DNA from: Amyloporia xantha | Taxonomy: Eukaryota; Basidiomycota; Agaricomycetes; Polyporales; Adustoporiaceae | DNA: 64,000 nucleotides | Direction: 5' to 3' | Assembly (NCBI GenBank): GCA_036971615.1 | Contig: JAYKKR010000013.1 | Span: 310,001-374,000 of the forward strand | Part shown: positions 12,379 through 23,330 of the stretch, one piece after another | Numbering within the stretch: the stretch's first letter is position 1 | Layout of the letters: each line of letters opens with the position of its first letter | The notes under the pieces: model-generated | Told to the model about the DNA's origin: nothing | The model's database searches: none | The model's input: the letters and a program-made list of their open reading frames with translations, nothing else | Made by a program: the position numbers and the translations under genes

Positions 12379-12717
12379 ATGCCCACCGCCAACGGTACCA
12401 TAGTCTCGGACCCGCCCGTGGGAGATGTTAGCAGGTTCACTGCCACTTTCATCCTGAGCAGTGGCAAGCGCGTCGCCTACACTGCCAACCTCAGTGTCGC
12501 CGTCCCCGCCTTCAGCTCGTCGCCTAACGAGGCGACGGTTACTTACACGAAGGAGGACGACCTCAGCGGAGATAGGACCTATAACGGCACTATCGGAAGA
12601 GGACAGCTCACTCTCAATCTTGAGCCCATTGGTGTTACGATTACATCGCAGATTATCGGGGGGCCGACGGATCATGCCAACACTGAGAGCGGAACGGGAA
12701 ACTGGGAGATCTCCTAG
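12379..12717 (+). CDS. Small beta-rich secreted-free protein, unknown
   Basis: Single coding exon of 112 residues from the ATG at 12379, directly after an AG acceptor of a 5' UTR intron. The composition is rich in Thr, Ser, Val, Gly and Asn with alternating hydrophobic residues (FTATFILSSGKRVAYTANL, VTYTKEDDLSGDRTYNG). This suggests a compact all-beta domain. No signal peptide is present on this start. A longer upstream frame reading into the intron would give a hydrophobic N-terminus (from 12250) but lacks an ATG and crosses the intron. A strong TATA box suggests a highly expressed or condition-dependent gene. I do not recognise the family. Confidence 0.65.
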   Translation: MPTANGTIVSDPPVGDVSRFTATFILSSGKRVAYTANLSVAVPAFSSSPNEATVTYTKEDDLSGDRTYNGTIGRGQLTLNLEPIGVTITSQIIGGPTDHANTESGTGNWEIS

Positions 12718-13022
12718 ATGCCTTCGCATGTGCACAGTAGTAGCGCACGCACGCCAGACATCGTCATGGGATTCAGGTTGTCGTGGACTGGCATTTCGGA
12801 TCCTGTAGCAGTTCGGCGGTTGGTCAGGTGTACTATTACAATCATAGCTGGGGAAATGTACAAATATTCGTGACTCCGACCTTGCTCACGATGTCAGGAA
12901 CCAGCGGATATGCAAGTCGGCCCTAAGGGTTGATAAGCCAATCCTGATTCTGGATTTGACAGACAGAGGGAACAAATATACACTGAGATAAAGACAACGC
13001 CCGCCGTTGCCTCGCGCAGCAC

Positions 13023-13205
13023 TCAAAATTGTATCAGATCGAGAATCTGAGTAGGCCAAGGATCACCAGACAAACAAAGGACGTCGACGTCACATATCCT
13101 GCCAGGGCACCAAATCAGAGCTGAGGATGACATACAGGCCAAATACATACAAGCATCCCTGCGAATTCGGACCATCCTTAGTAAGTACCACGGCGTTCTT
13201 TGCAA
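13023..13205 (-). pseudogene. Decayed duplicate of the last exon of gene A
   Basis: On the minus strand an acceptor (CCTGGCAG) is followed by GATATGTGACGTC and a frame reading GYVTSTSFVCLVILGLL, then a stop. Gene A, 300-400 bases upstream, has AACAG, GATATGTGACGTC and GYVTSAFSVCLVLVGLL. The preceding bases also resemble the gene A intron (GTATGT.., CTCTGATYTGGTG/CTACTG). This is a tandem copy of the last intron plus the last exon. No other part of the gene is seen here. Confidence 0.65.
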
Positions 13206-13449
13206 CGCACATCTCGCCACTTCCGAGTTGAGAATCGTTAAAAGCGGCGATTGTCATTGTGAGCATCTTGCGGTACAGGCTTCGTGATAGACGAGATGAG
13301 GCGAAGGGAGATTGGATAGTCCAACATGTACGCACGTCCTCACCGACTACACATTTCGTGGTTCTGTTTCTCATACTACCATGACAAGGTAAAACACTAA
13401 TGTTGCATGGAAACGACATGCGACACACGGAACTCGGAATCTCGATCAG

Positions 13450-16304
13450 CTAAAATTGCACCAGATTGAGAAGGCCTACGAGGACCAGACAGACGGAGAA
13501 AGCAGACGTCACATATCCTGTTTCGACAGTAGATCAGAGTCAAAGGCAATGCGTGAGCTACAAACACGCAAACATACCTGCAATGGTAAAACCAGTAGAG
13601 GGATCGTTCGCTAGACCGCTGTACACCACGCCCACCACAAGGGAAAGGATCACGGGCAGCAGGATGGGGATGGCAATACGAGATAGCTGCCATCGCTCGA
13701 CGAACTCGATCCCGACATCTGTGCGAGCGGTGAGAACCTGCATAAATTCGTGACGGCCCCGCATCTCTTCTGGATGATGCAGAAACCACCGGAGACGCAT
13801 GTTCTTCGAGGGAGACACGGCAGCTGGTCCCACTCGCTGCGGATAGACAAAACTGTGGTCGGCCTGTTTGAAGTCAGTACTGGTGTCGCCATCTATGTTG
13901 CGCACAGTTGCTATTAGTACTTACCAACACCGTAGTCATCGATCTGAGGGCCCGGACAAACTGTCATAAACTATGTGTCTGGTAAGTGAACTTGAAAACA
14001 TACCCGACATTCCTCAACGAGAACCACTTCCTCCACACCGTCCGCAGGTCATCGTAAGTCCTCCTCAGCTGACGCAGCAACATCTCATCGTCCCAGTCAG
14101 CTGAGATCTTGAGAATGGAGTGGTCTGGGCCGCGGAACACTTTCAGCGGAAAGACATTCCAGACAGGCGCCCAGTCATCGCCAACACATTTTGCGTGAGG
14201 CACCAATCCTGAAGCATACGCGCGGTTGGGGTACGGTTTCGCGATGTTTCCGGGTGCATAGTCAAGAGATGCCTTCTCATCATCTGTCGTCGCCACAACG
14301 GCGGAGTCCACGTCGTGCCCCAAGTGCTTCTCCGAGTGATCCGACATCCTTGCGTTCGATTTAGCGGAGCTACCTCTATCAAACAGCCGCTGCTCTAGCC
14401 TATCCACTAGGCGGACCAGCTTGGCCTCCCGAGCTGCCCCCTGCATTTCCAACTCCATTATCCAGTCACGGTACCAGCGAGATAATCGATGGGTCGTGTG
14501 GTCGTCTGGCTCTCGTTCCAAGGTCGGACTAGTGGATTCTGCGTTGAAGATGCCAGGCTGTGGGCTCCTCGAGTGTGATCGTCTCTGCAGTTGCGATGGT
14601 ATCGATACACGCAGAGGCGATTCAGATCTCTCTCGTTCTCGGACGTTCAGCAGCGAATAGACGGGAGACCTCGTCCGCGAGCGACCCCTGCTATATTCAG
14701 AGCGGACTGGCAAGGGATGTGTATGATTCATGGCAGTGGGAGGTGGGGTCAAGGAGGGGCTTAGACGAAATCTGCATTGTTCTGAGTGTCTCGACGGAGA
14801 CCGCGATGCAGGGGAACACCTCCCGGATCCCTCTATCGCGGGAACGTTGAAGTTGGAGGGTCTTGGGGTCTTTCTGGTCTCTTTCTACGCAGAGATAGCA
14901 CTGGGATCCGGGAGGGTGGCGGGGAAACTGACCTGTTAGACCGACACCGATACCTCTAGTCAGCTTGAGGGCGGCGCGCAGATGATGTGCCACTAGGTTC
15001 AACGTACCGAGACCACGATACTACAGGGGAACCCCGTCGCTCCGTTTCGTGAGCATTGAAGCTGGAGAGACTTGGAGATCTCCCCGCCGATGAACTTCTT
15101 CCATGCGCAGATAGCCTGTCAATGACAATTGAACCGTCCACTCTGCAGCACCTGGAGAGATCGACGATTGAGGGCGATCTTCCACGAGGTGCTTGGAGGC
15201 TGTGCTGCGATGTGTACGACTGAGGCCTCAGCTGCCTCGGCGAGCCAACGATGGGTGACTCATGAGACATGGTAGAGGGCGGGCTTCCACTTCGGTCGTT
15301 GGATGCTTCTGCACATTCTACCATCTCGTCGCCGACAGTAAAGGGAGGGCCACCTTGGTGGCTTGGGGAAACACCAAAGCATCCTCTCCTTACAATGGTC
15401 GGCGGACTCGCTGACCCCATTGAGGGAATCCTGACAATGACAGGCATCATGACTGGGCTCGACTTTCCTGATGTAACACTCGAGTCATCCACGTCACATC
15501 TATCGTGCCATTCGCGGGTATCAGAACGAGCGCCGTGTGCATGAGCGGCCGCATCCACGTCCCGGCTGAAATTCGAGAGCGAAGCGGTCAACGGAGGAGC
15601 AATTTGACCGAGCGGTATATCGACGACTTCATTGGGTGTGGGAAGGCGGGTGCGGCGGCCCTCGTCTTCTGCTGGAATCCACAACCTGCGCATAGTACTG
15701 GGAGAAGCATCAGCCAGAGGAGACCTGTCTGCCGCGTAAAACACGACATTGTGGGCAGAAGGTGACACGGATAGCCCGTCTTGTCGAGCGCCCGAGACGT
15801 ACGTCGGGGGTCTTGAGTCTTGATCGTCTCCCGGCACGAAAGAAGGAGGTTCAATCTTGACTGCGTTGCATGTAGCAGAAGACGCTGGTGCGGGTGCCTG
15901 CGGCACTCGTCGTGCAATGCGTGGATAGCCATGCTGTCTCAAACTGACATCCTGGGAGCCTGGCTGCTGTCTATCATGACGCCAGTGGGTCGCTATGGTA
16001 CATATATTTGACGTGTAAGTTAACGGGCGTCGCGTCCAGGAAATACTACCTGCCAATACCACTCACCTGTATCGGACGGAAACTGGCCCGCGTATGGCTG
16101 GAACACACCAGTCACTGGGTTGTGTCCCCCAAGGATGTGCTGTTGGCCGCCGTTCAGATCAGCTGCAGCATAGTGCTGCGCGATACCGGCCTCTAAGTCA
16201 TAATCGCCCTCTTGCTGTCGATGCGCAACCTCAACGTCTCGCACCAGTCGCTGAAACTCCGCCTCTTCCTGCTCTTCACGGACGACGGAGTATTGGTTGC
16301 CCAT
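13450..16304 (-). CDS. Family gene A: MGN N-terminus, S/P-rich linker, C-terminal TM hairpin
   Basis: Unnamed membrane protein, about 776 residues if spliced 16304-16067, 15959-15008, 14771-14004, 13943-13925, 13863-13578, 13517-13450. Residues MGNQYS fit an N-myristoylation signal. A short acidic, helical region follows, then about 450 disordered residues rich in Ser, Pro and Arg. The conserved block is FRGPDHS..DWDDEMLLRQLRRTYDDLRTVWRKWFSL. A 19-base micro-exon follows, then FVYPQRVG, RGRHEFMQVL, FVERWQLSR and two TM segments ending LVLVGLLNLVQF. The junction between 15008 and 14771 is uncertain (an extra small exon is possible). I recognise the C-terminal pattern as recurrent in Agaricomycete hypothetical proteins; its function is not known. 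Confidence 0.65.
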
Positions 16305-16986
16305 GGAAGAGGAGAGGAGAGTGAGAGTGAACAAAAGGCCAGCCGCGCGTTGAGAGCTGACACGGCCTTATAGCATATTTGACGAGCGGTGATGTGAGTG
16401 CATGGTCCCTAATAGCCAAGAATCCAGATACCGTCCTCAATTGTGAGTGTATGACTTGTGCCCTGCTTCGGCTGCGCGAGGCTCTGAAATTCCCATGTCA
16501 GAGCGCACGGAGTCATTACAGTGTACAGCCTAGTACAGCTGACGCGGACTTCATCACAATCCACTTTGCGCGATTCTGCAGGTTTAAGAAGATTCATATC
16601 CCGATGGAAATATAGCAAGGACATCTGACGGCCTCTACAGCTTCGAATTTCCACTCACATGCACAAGACGCGGCGGTGGCAAGCGCTGTCCATTAAGATC
16701 ATTGATGTATGCAGTCTGGGTTTAGTCACTCGAGCGGAGATAGCATGGGTGAAAGCCTAGTATCGATGCCAGTAGTACAAAATCACTTGAGTACTCACTA
16801 GTATTGACATTTTGCCACTGCCGTAGTGTTGCCACAAGTTACATATATGGCTTGAAAACACGCGTGACAGCACTGACTAGTGACTTGATCACGTGGTGTC
16901 ACGTCAGACATTACGGCCGACACTTTCCGCACTGTTGCCGCTTGGTCGCCGCAAGTCTCTCATTCCAAACGATCATCTCCCTCAGA
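16305..16986. promoter_or_regulatory. Shared upstream region of gene A and SDHC
   Basis: The two genes are divergent and share 682 bases. A CACGTG E-box (near 16891) lies about 95 bases before the SDHC ATG, next to a second TCACGTCA-like site. No gene is supported inside. Confidence 0.4.
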
Positions 16987-17750
16987 ATGTTGTCCACTCG
17001 AGCCTTGGGTCTTGGCCCTGCGTTGAGACATGCTGCACTCAAGCCAAGATCTGGTGCGTGATTTAATGCTGGAAGGTGATCTAGTCTCACATCTCGTACA
17101 GTTCAAGCACCTGCATTCCGTGGTCTCGTACCCAAACGGTGCTTTGGCACGGTTACTCTACGTGTATGCTTTGCAGACTAATGTTTCTGACGAATAGCGG
17201 AATACAAACCACGTCTCTCCCTCCCTCCGCGTCCGACGAGATTCTGAACGCGCAGCGTCTGAAGCGGCCCTCCAGCCCTCACTTCACCATCTACCAGCCT
17301 CAACTTACCTGGCTTTCGTCAATTGCCAACCGCGTGACCGGTGGTGCTCTCAGTGCATGTATGTATTACTCCCGCCTTCTACACCGTATTCATGTATACT
17401 CAACATGCATAAACGGTTACCAGTGCTGTACGGCTACGCGATTGTCTACCTCGTCGCGCCCGGCACTTTCGACTCTGCGCATGTCATAGAATTCATTTCC
17501 GGTCTTCCTGACGTGGTGAAGTACACCGGAAAGACGATCCTTGCTTTACCGTTTGCGTTCCACTCCTTGAACGGCTTGCGACACTTGAGCTGGGACTTGG
17601 GCAAGTGTGAGTTGCATCTGGAATTCTCATACTCGTTGCGTGGAACTAACCGCGATTCGTGCAGTCCTGTCTCTCAAGGGTGCATACCAGGCCGGGTATG
17701 CCGTTCTGGGCGCGACCGCGCTCACCACCGTCGCGCTAGTCTTGATGTAA
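16987..17750 (+). CDS. SDH3: Succinate dehydrogenase cytochrome b560 subunit (SDHC)
   Basis: Membrane anchor and haem/quinone-binding subunit of respiratory complex II. It passes electrons from succinate to ubiquinone in the mitochondrial inner membrane. Exons 16987-17053, 17102-17138, 17198-17358, 17424-17606 and 17665-17750 join in frame and give 177 residues. An Arg/Ala-rich N-terminus acts as a mitochondrial presequence. The family signature follows: RPSSPHFTIYQPQLTWLSSIANRVTG, with SxxxR for quinone binding. The haem-ligand region is in HSLNGLRHLSWD. Three TM helices are seen and the length is normal. The gene lies between the paralogues A and B but is unrelated to them. Confidence 0.93.
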
Positions 17751-19060
17751 TCGTTTGTAAGTCCCGAGCATTGAATCGCAGCAGTTTAGAATGATGTTGC
17801 GGCGTGTCTCGCGAATTCTCGTCCCGCTTTCACATGAATCACATTAAGGTACGTGAGTTCGTAGTACTTTGACTGTTACATGGTACCGGTGCATACATGG
17901 GAACACAAGGTAACGGTTCGGAGCTTCTACACTCACTCGGTCAATCATTTCAACGTCCACGACGCGAATATTATTGTGATCGGCGTTCGGAATCGTATGC
18001 CATAGATCTGTTTGTCACGTGCCTGCACTTGCTGCCACGCTGTCGTTTCATAACAGTGCACACTCGTCTACACAAGTCGTCTCTTAAGCCGATCAGCCTA
18101 GGTTCCAGGTGCTATTCTCACTCGTTGGCGGTCGAGTGCAATTTCTCTGTCTTTTTTCTGGGGTTTAATGATATCAACTCTGCGCTATTCATCGACACGA
18201 TTGAGCTGACTATCCTCTGGCAACTTCCGTGTTTCTTATGCGGTCATCTTTGCTCGTAGATTGGACTCAGAATTGATCTGTATCTGGGGATCGGATGTAC
18301 CAGCAACTTCATCCACACGGTGTTTTCCGCAATGCTCCCACTGGCTTATGATCTATCTATCGGGGTACCTACACAAAAGAGCTTGCATTCTCTTTGTGTA
18401 TGATCGACACTGACAGAAAAGCGCCGGCGGAACTTTTTACACGCTGTGCACAATTACGCCTTCTGCTGTCCCAGATAGTCCACTGCTTCACAGGGAGTTC
18501 TTGCTCTCAAATCGGCCCGGAGCAGTCCTAGGTACAATCCCAGCTCTGTTCGTGCCTCGTGTGCCAGCTCTGTGCAATCAGATATGTATACATACACCGC
18601 CATTCGTTTGCTCATGTGGAGGATGAGAAGCTCCTGATTAGCTCTTGACGCAGACGCCTTCGCTGGACCACCTTCTTTTACTTGCCATGGCGGGTCTCTT
18701 GTGTGGTACAGCGCTGTGTGCATTCGTATTGCTCTCGGGTTGAGCGATGTCCTGGTAATAGCTTGACACCGCTCTTATGGATCGGCGTCCCGTGGTCTAG
18801 GTTATTTCAAGTCAGCAGATCCCAAACGCAAGCTCTTCGACTCTGTTCGGTTTGTCAGGAATCCGGCCCAGTGAGCGGCACTGCATTCCCGAAAGACTGG
18901 TTCGTATGTGGGCGCGCACTAACCTAGCGGGAGTAGAATTCGCCAGGCTGCAGTGCATAAGGAAGGCTGTATATGCGCTCACCCCCGCCCTTCTGGCACA
19001 TCCCGACCTTCATACTGCTTGCGCAGTCGCTGTATCCTTCGTCCTACATAATCTACGAAT
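17751..19060. other. Intergenic, 1.3 kb
   Basis: Apart from one weak minus-strand frame (18454-18723, listed separately) nothing is supported. The right end is the promoter side of gene B. Confidence 0.4.
18454..18723 (-). CDS. Possible small protein, weak
   Basis: An ATG-started frame of 89 residues with a helical, amphipathic look (ANQELLILHMSKRMAVYVY, ARTELGLYLGLLRADL). No domain or splice partner is recognised and no TATA box is seen. It could be an exon of an unannotated gene or chance. Reported only because its composition is more protein-like than the surrounding frames. Confidence 0.22.
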   Translation of the reverse strand: MHTALYHTRDPPWQVKEGGPAKASASRANQELLILHMSKRMAVYVYISDCTELAHEARTELGLYLGLLRADLRARTPCEAVDYLGQQKA

Positions 19061-21492
19061 ATGGGCAACACCTCCTCGCACGTTCAGGATCCAGAGACGG
19101 AACTTAGAGAATTGGTGGATGCCCTTGATCTTTCGCAGCAGAGGACGACGTTGGCCCCCGATGCAATCAACGTCCAAGGTGTGCCAATGTATGCCTATCA
19201 CATTCCCGTACCTTTGGAGAGCTCTTCGGTGAACATGCCCGGTAGGTATGCTTTGTTTATTACTCGATGACAATGATGATCGAGCGCGGCGGTGAACGCC
19301 ACAAACAGGCGCATTTCCCACCCCGTATGGCTCTCCTGCGTTTTATTATCCTCCATACCTGCCGACTGGTCCATTGCGCTCTCCCAACGTCCCTGTTCAA
19401 TTTGGATCACCGCAATCTCACCAATCACGATTGCGATCGGTTTTGGAACGCTCGAGCTATCTTTCACCCGGGGCAATGGCACCCGTCATGTTGCCAATCC
19501 CGTTGCCGAGTACTCCAGACTTGCATACACTCTACAGGACATCGACGGTTGCCTCTGATTTCGAGAATGGACCCTGGCATGGTTATGCGACACCTGGGCG
19601 CGATGGTTGGCTCACTGGACGAAGCGTGCATTCATCGCCTCGTACAATGTCTGAGAGAGCACCGCCAGTGCTTGACGACCCGGCATGTGGGCAGCTGCGG
19701 TCGGATAGAGCAGAAGGCGGCAGTGAGGCATGCAGTCAAGGAAAGCCTGTAGTCCCTGCGTGTTTCTCTCCGCGTCCATCGATCATAAGCATCGACGTTG
19801 AATGTGCGACAGATTCGACGACATCCTTGCATACGCAAGTGTCAAGCACCCCTTCTATGAAGATCCTTGACGTGTCTCAACCACCATCCCCTGCGCCGCA
19901 GGTTGCCTCCCCCGCGTCTGGCCCCCTCCCGTTGTGGAGTACCGCGCTCGAGAGCAATCCTGTCGTGTCATCTCCTCAGCAGCCTGGCACCTTCGACATA
20001 GAGGATCCAGGCTCAACTACATTGCGTCAAGGCCAGCCTATGACCTCAACGATGCCTCATTCAGATAATCTGCATCCTCCTTCAGATGCTTCCACTACCA
20101 GCTCACGCCCTAGTTCGCGCGGTCAGTATGCCGCGACTGAAACACCCACAGAGTCCGTATGCGAAGAAGACCTCCGTAAAGATCTCTCCGCTGAACTTTC
20201 GCAAATACTGTCTGGCCCTCCTCGCGGGTATGTCTCCCATCGACTTCTGAGGCATCCCCTGGTCGACCAAAGGCAATCAATAGGCCAAAGGCCTCCATGG
20301 TATCAACCTGAGGTTCGACAGTCAGATTTTGTACCCCCGCACTTGAGCCCCTTCGCTACCCACGAGGACCTCTACGGTAAGAGTACTCCAGCGCCGCTAT
20401 ATTCACCCTCGGAATATGCACCTGTCGTTCCACCACCACCTCCTGCAAGCCCTGTCGCTCCAGAAACGACCATCTGGTCTCCGCCTTTGGGACCCGTTCC
20501 ACCGCCAGTAGCCAGTCCCGTGCCCATGCCCATGCCTGTTCCAGCAGCACCGCTTTCGACTAGCTCCAGGGTAAGATCACGCTCGAGCGCACCGACATCG
20601 ACTCAGACGTCGCCTCGACATCCGCCAACCCACGCGTTTCCCGGACATGCTCTTTACCCCATTTCAGCAGTTGCTGCCGGGTTTCTTCTAGCAACGCCAT
20701 ACCAGAATCCGATTCCTCTCCCTCGGCAGTCGACATCCGGCCTGAATGCGAATGCGCGAGATCCGCCACCGGAGACTTATTCCATCAAGGCTTTTAGGGG
20801 TACAGAGCACACTACCTTGGTCGTCTATACCTATTGGGACGACGCTGAGCTCTTGCGAGAGCTGGGAAGAACATATGACCGCCTGCGCACATGGAGGAAA
20901 TGGGTGTCACTTATGAGTGTTAAGTGAGCTACGTCTTGCTTTCACTATCATCCAGTTGTATTGAGCTCCAGTTTTGCAGGTCGATCACACTGGTGTCGGT
21001 TAGTATATCAGGTTGTTAGTAAAATTCTCACCCGTGTGTTGACTCGTCCGTCCGCCGTCCGTGCTAGAACCACCTTGAGTTCGTGTATCCCCAGAGAGTC
21101 GGCTCCGCGCGAGTCTCACGACGGCACAACATGCTCATCCGATGGCTGCTCGCGCACACCCGCAGTCCCTGAGGGGCAGCCGTGCGTTTATGCAAGTCCT
21201 CATACAGCACCCTGGTCTCGGGATCGAGTTCGTTGAGCGCTGGAGCGCTGGCCGGATCGGGATCTTCATCGTCCTCCTCGTCCTGATCTCGCTCGCCGTT
21301 GGTGTGGCGTACAGTCTCCGTACAGGTGATGTTTCAAGTGGGTTCACAATCGCTGGTGCGTGTTTTGTTTTCGGCTTGTCGGGGCTTTGCAATGCATGGT
21401 CTGAGACTTTCTGGGCGGCGATAGGGTATATGACGTCTGCATATGCCGTGTTTCTGGTGCTTGTGGGGTTGATGAACTACGTGGATATTTGA
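19061..21492 (+). pseudogene. Family gene B: paralogue of A with a 2-base frameshift
   Basis: Exons 19061-19241, 19309-20923, 20980-20998, 21068-21355 and 21425-21492. The N-terminus MGNTSS is again a myristoylation-type signal, followed by a 450-residue Ser/Pro-rich linker and the conserved block FRGTEHT..YWDDAELLRELGRTYDRLRTWRKWVSL. The 19-base micro-exon and the 68-base last exon match gene A in length; the exon between them is 288 bases against 286 in A. The extra AC in GCACAC (about 21156-21159) shifts the frame after NMLIRWLLAH and gives a TGA at 21170-21172. This removes the TM hairpin. The frame past the shift is still well conserved, so the change is recent, a sequencing error, or B makes a soluble 639-residue protein. 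Confidence 0.7.
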
Positions 21493-21842
21493 CTCTGTCT
21501 GATGAGACATTGTTTGGCTCGACGATTGGAGTTGGAGTCGACCGCTGGCGATCGCCTCTCATGGACCACATATGGACTTGGGTCCCCTGGCGGGACTGCA
21601 GTTACTTTACATATTTTACCCAACTACCGCTGTCCTTGATGTTTATTCGTTGATGGCGTTGTAAACCGCCGCAAGGCCACCTTGAATTTTGCTTTGATCA
21701 CTGTAGCTCACGCCACTCAGATGCTTACTATGCTGAGGTTAGGGCACCACTTTATTGTTTGTAATAAGGGCTTTGACCTGTCACTCGCTTCGGCACCACT
21801 GTGGCCCCTGTCTCGCAGGGTGGCCCTCCCCGATGCCCACAA
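21493..21842. other. Intergenic between gene B and its decayed copy
   Basis: No gene seen. The right end carries the TATATAAA box at 21843-21850 in front of copy C. Confidence 0.4.
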
Positions 21843-23330
21843 TATATAAAGGCTGCTCGCAAGCCCTGAATGCCATCTCATCTTCTCCCTTCTCCCCGCT
21901 GTGATCTCAAAGTTCCATACCTTCCATGGGGCACCATGGCCCTCCTGCCTTTTATTCTCCTGCATACGTGCAGACTGTTCCATCTCACCCTCCCGATGTT
22001 CATTGTTCCGGTTCAATTCCCGTTGCCACAACCTCAGGGAGCCGTCTCGACCATTGTATGAACGTTCGAGCTATCATTCATATTGGCACCCGTCATGTTG
22101 CCCATGTCGTGGCCCGACACTCCGGACGTGCATACGCTTTGCAGATCATTACACCGTCCCTATGGGGAATGGAGCTGGCATGGCTATGCAGCATCTGGAC
22201 GCCAACGCTTGGCTCACTGAACGAAGTGTACAGTCGTCATCCCGTACTATGTCTGACGCCAGTGCTTGACGACCCACCTCGTGGACGGCTTCACTCAGGC
22301 AGAGCAGAAGGCGACATCCCGGCATGGAACCAAGGACAGTCCACAATCCTTGGTCGCACATCAAGTTCGACGTCGTCCTTGCGTATGCAAGTGTTTGAAG
22401 ACGCCTTCTCTGCGTCTGTGCAGGCCTCGGGTGTGGCTCAACCATCCTCGGGGTTTCCTCCTCTGTGTTTGCCAACCCCATGGTGCTGCCAAATGCGGAT
22501 CAACCACATCATGACGTCCGCTTCTGCGCTAGCTTGAAGGCGATTCGATTGTGGTATCTCCTCAGCCGCCTGGCACTTTCGACATGGGACCTCTGGGTAC
22601 AGAGGTGATCATATTCCATCAAGGCCAACCTGTGATGCCTGCACGGTGTTTTATCTCAACAGATGGAATCACTTGAATCTCCCTCAAGGCACTCCCACTA
22701 CGAGCTGACGATCAAAGCGTGTTCCGACTGTACACGAAGAGGAGCCTCCTGACTTCCTCCCACTACGAGCTGACGATCGAAGCGTGTTCCGACTGTACAC
22801 GAAGAGGAGCCTCCTGACTTCCTCACGATTCTGTCCCCCGAGATTTCCGACTCATCCCTCCTCGGTCGACCCAAGCCCATCAATAGGCCAAAGTTCTTCA
22901 TACATTCAACCTGAGTTTCAACAGCCCGATTTCATGTCCCCGCAGCGGCACTTGAGTCCCTTTGCTACCCAGGAGGACCTCCGCGTTGAGAGCACGCTAG
23001 CGCTGCTACCCGCGAACGAGTCTACGCCCCCGCCGCTCCACCATCTGCTTCAAGCCCTGTTTGCCCCAGAATGGCCATGTGATTTCCATAATTGAGCACA
23101 ACCATACCCACAGGCGGCCCAGACCCGCTCGAGTGCACTACCGCTAGCACGCTCGTCCACTCAGGCGTCGCGCTGCGCATTCCCTCAACAATATCTAACT
23201 CGCGTGTTTTACGGATACACACTCTCCCGATGCACCAGTCATCGCAACGCCACACTCAATGTCCCTGTCGCCATCGCCAGTGGACATCCGTTCCGAATGC
23301 TAGTGCGCGCAAGCCGACATGAATCATTAT
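21843..23330 (+). pseudogene. Copy C: decayed partial duplicate of gene B
   Basis: Base-level similarity to gene B exon 2 runs through the region, broken across all three frames. The start (near 21925: TATGGGGCACCATGG.., CCTGCCTTTTATTCTCC) matches B near 19326. GTGCTTGACGACCC at 22261 matches B at 19671. SIGQSSSYIQPEFQQPDF and HLSPFATQEDL match SIGQRPPWYQPEVRQSDF and HLSPFATHEDL. The similarity ends near 23330, just before the conserved WRKW block, so neither the N-terminal MGN exon nor the membrane part was copied or kept. A TATATAAA box lies upstream. The copy includes a 65-base tandem duplication. Confidence 0.75.
22692..22821. repeat. 65-base tandem duplication inside copy C
   Basis: Units 22692-22756 and 22757-22821 begin CTCCCACTACGAGCTGACG and end CTCCTGACTTC. 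They differ at one position (ATCAAAG against ATCGAAG), so the duplication is recent. Confidence 0.9.

Noticed and set aside
14430..14850. Plus-strand frames within gene A
   Set aside because: Antisense to the conserved gene A exon; no independent evidence.
17897..18259. 120-residue plus-strand frame
   Set aside because: Cys/His/Leu-rich random-like composition and no homologous pattern.
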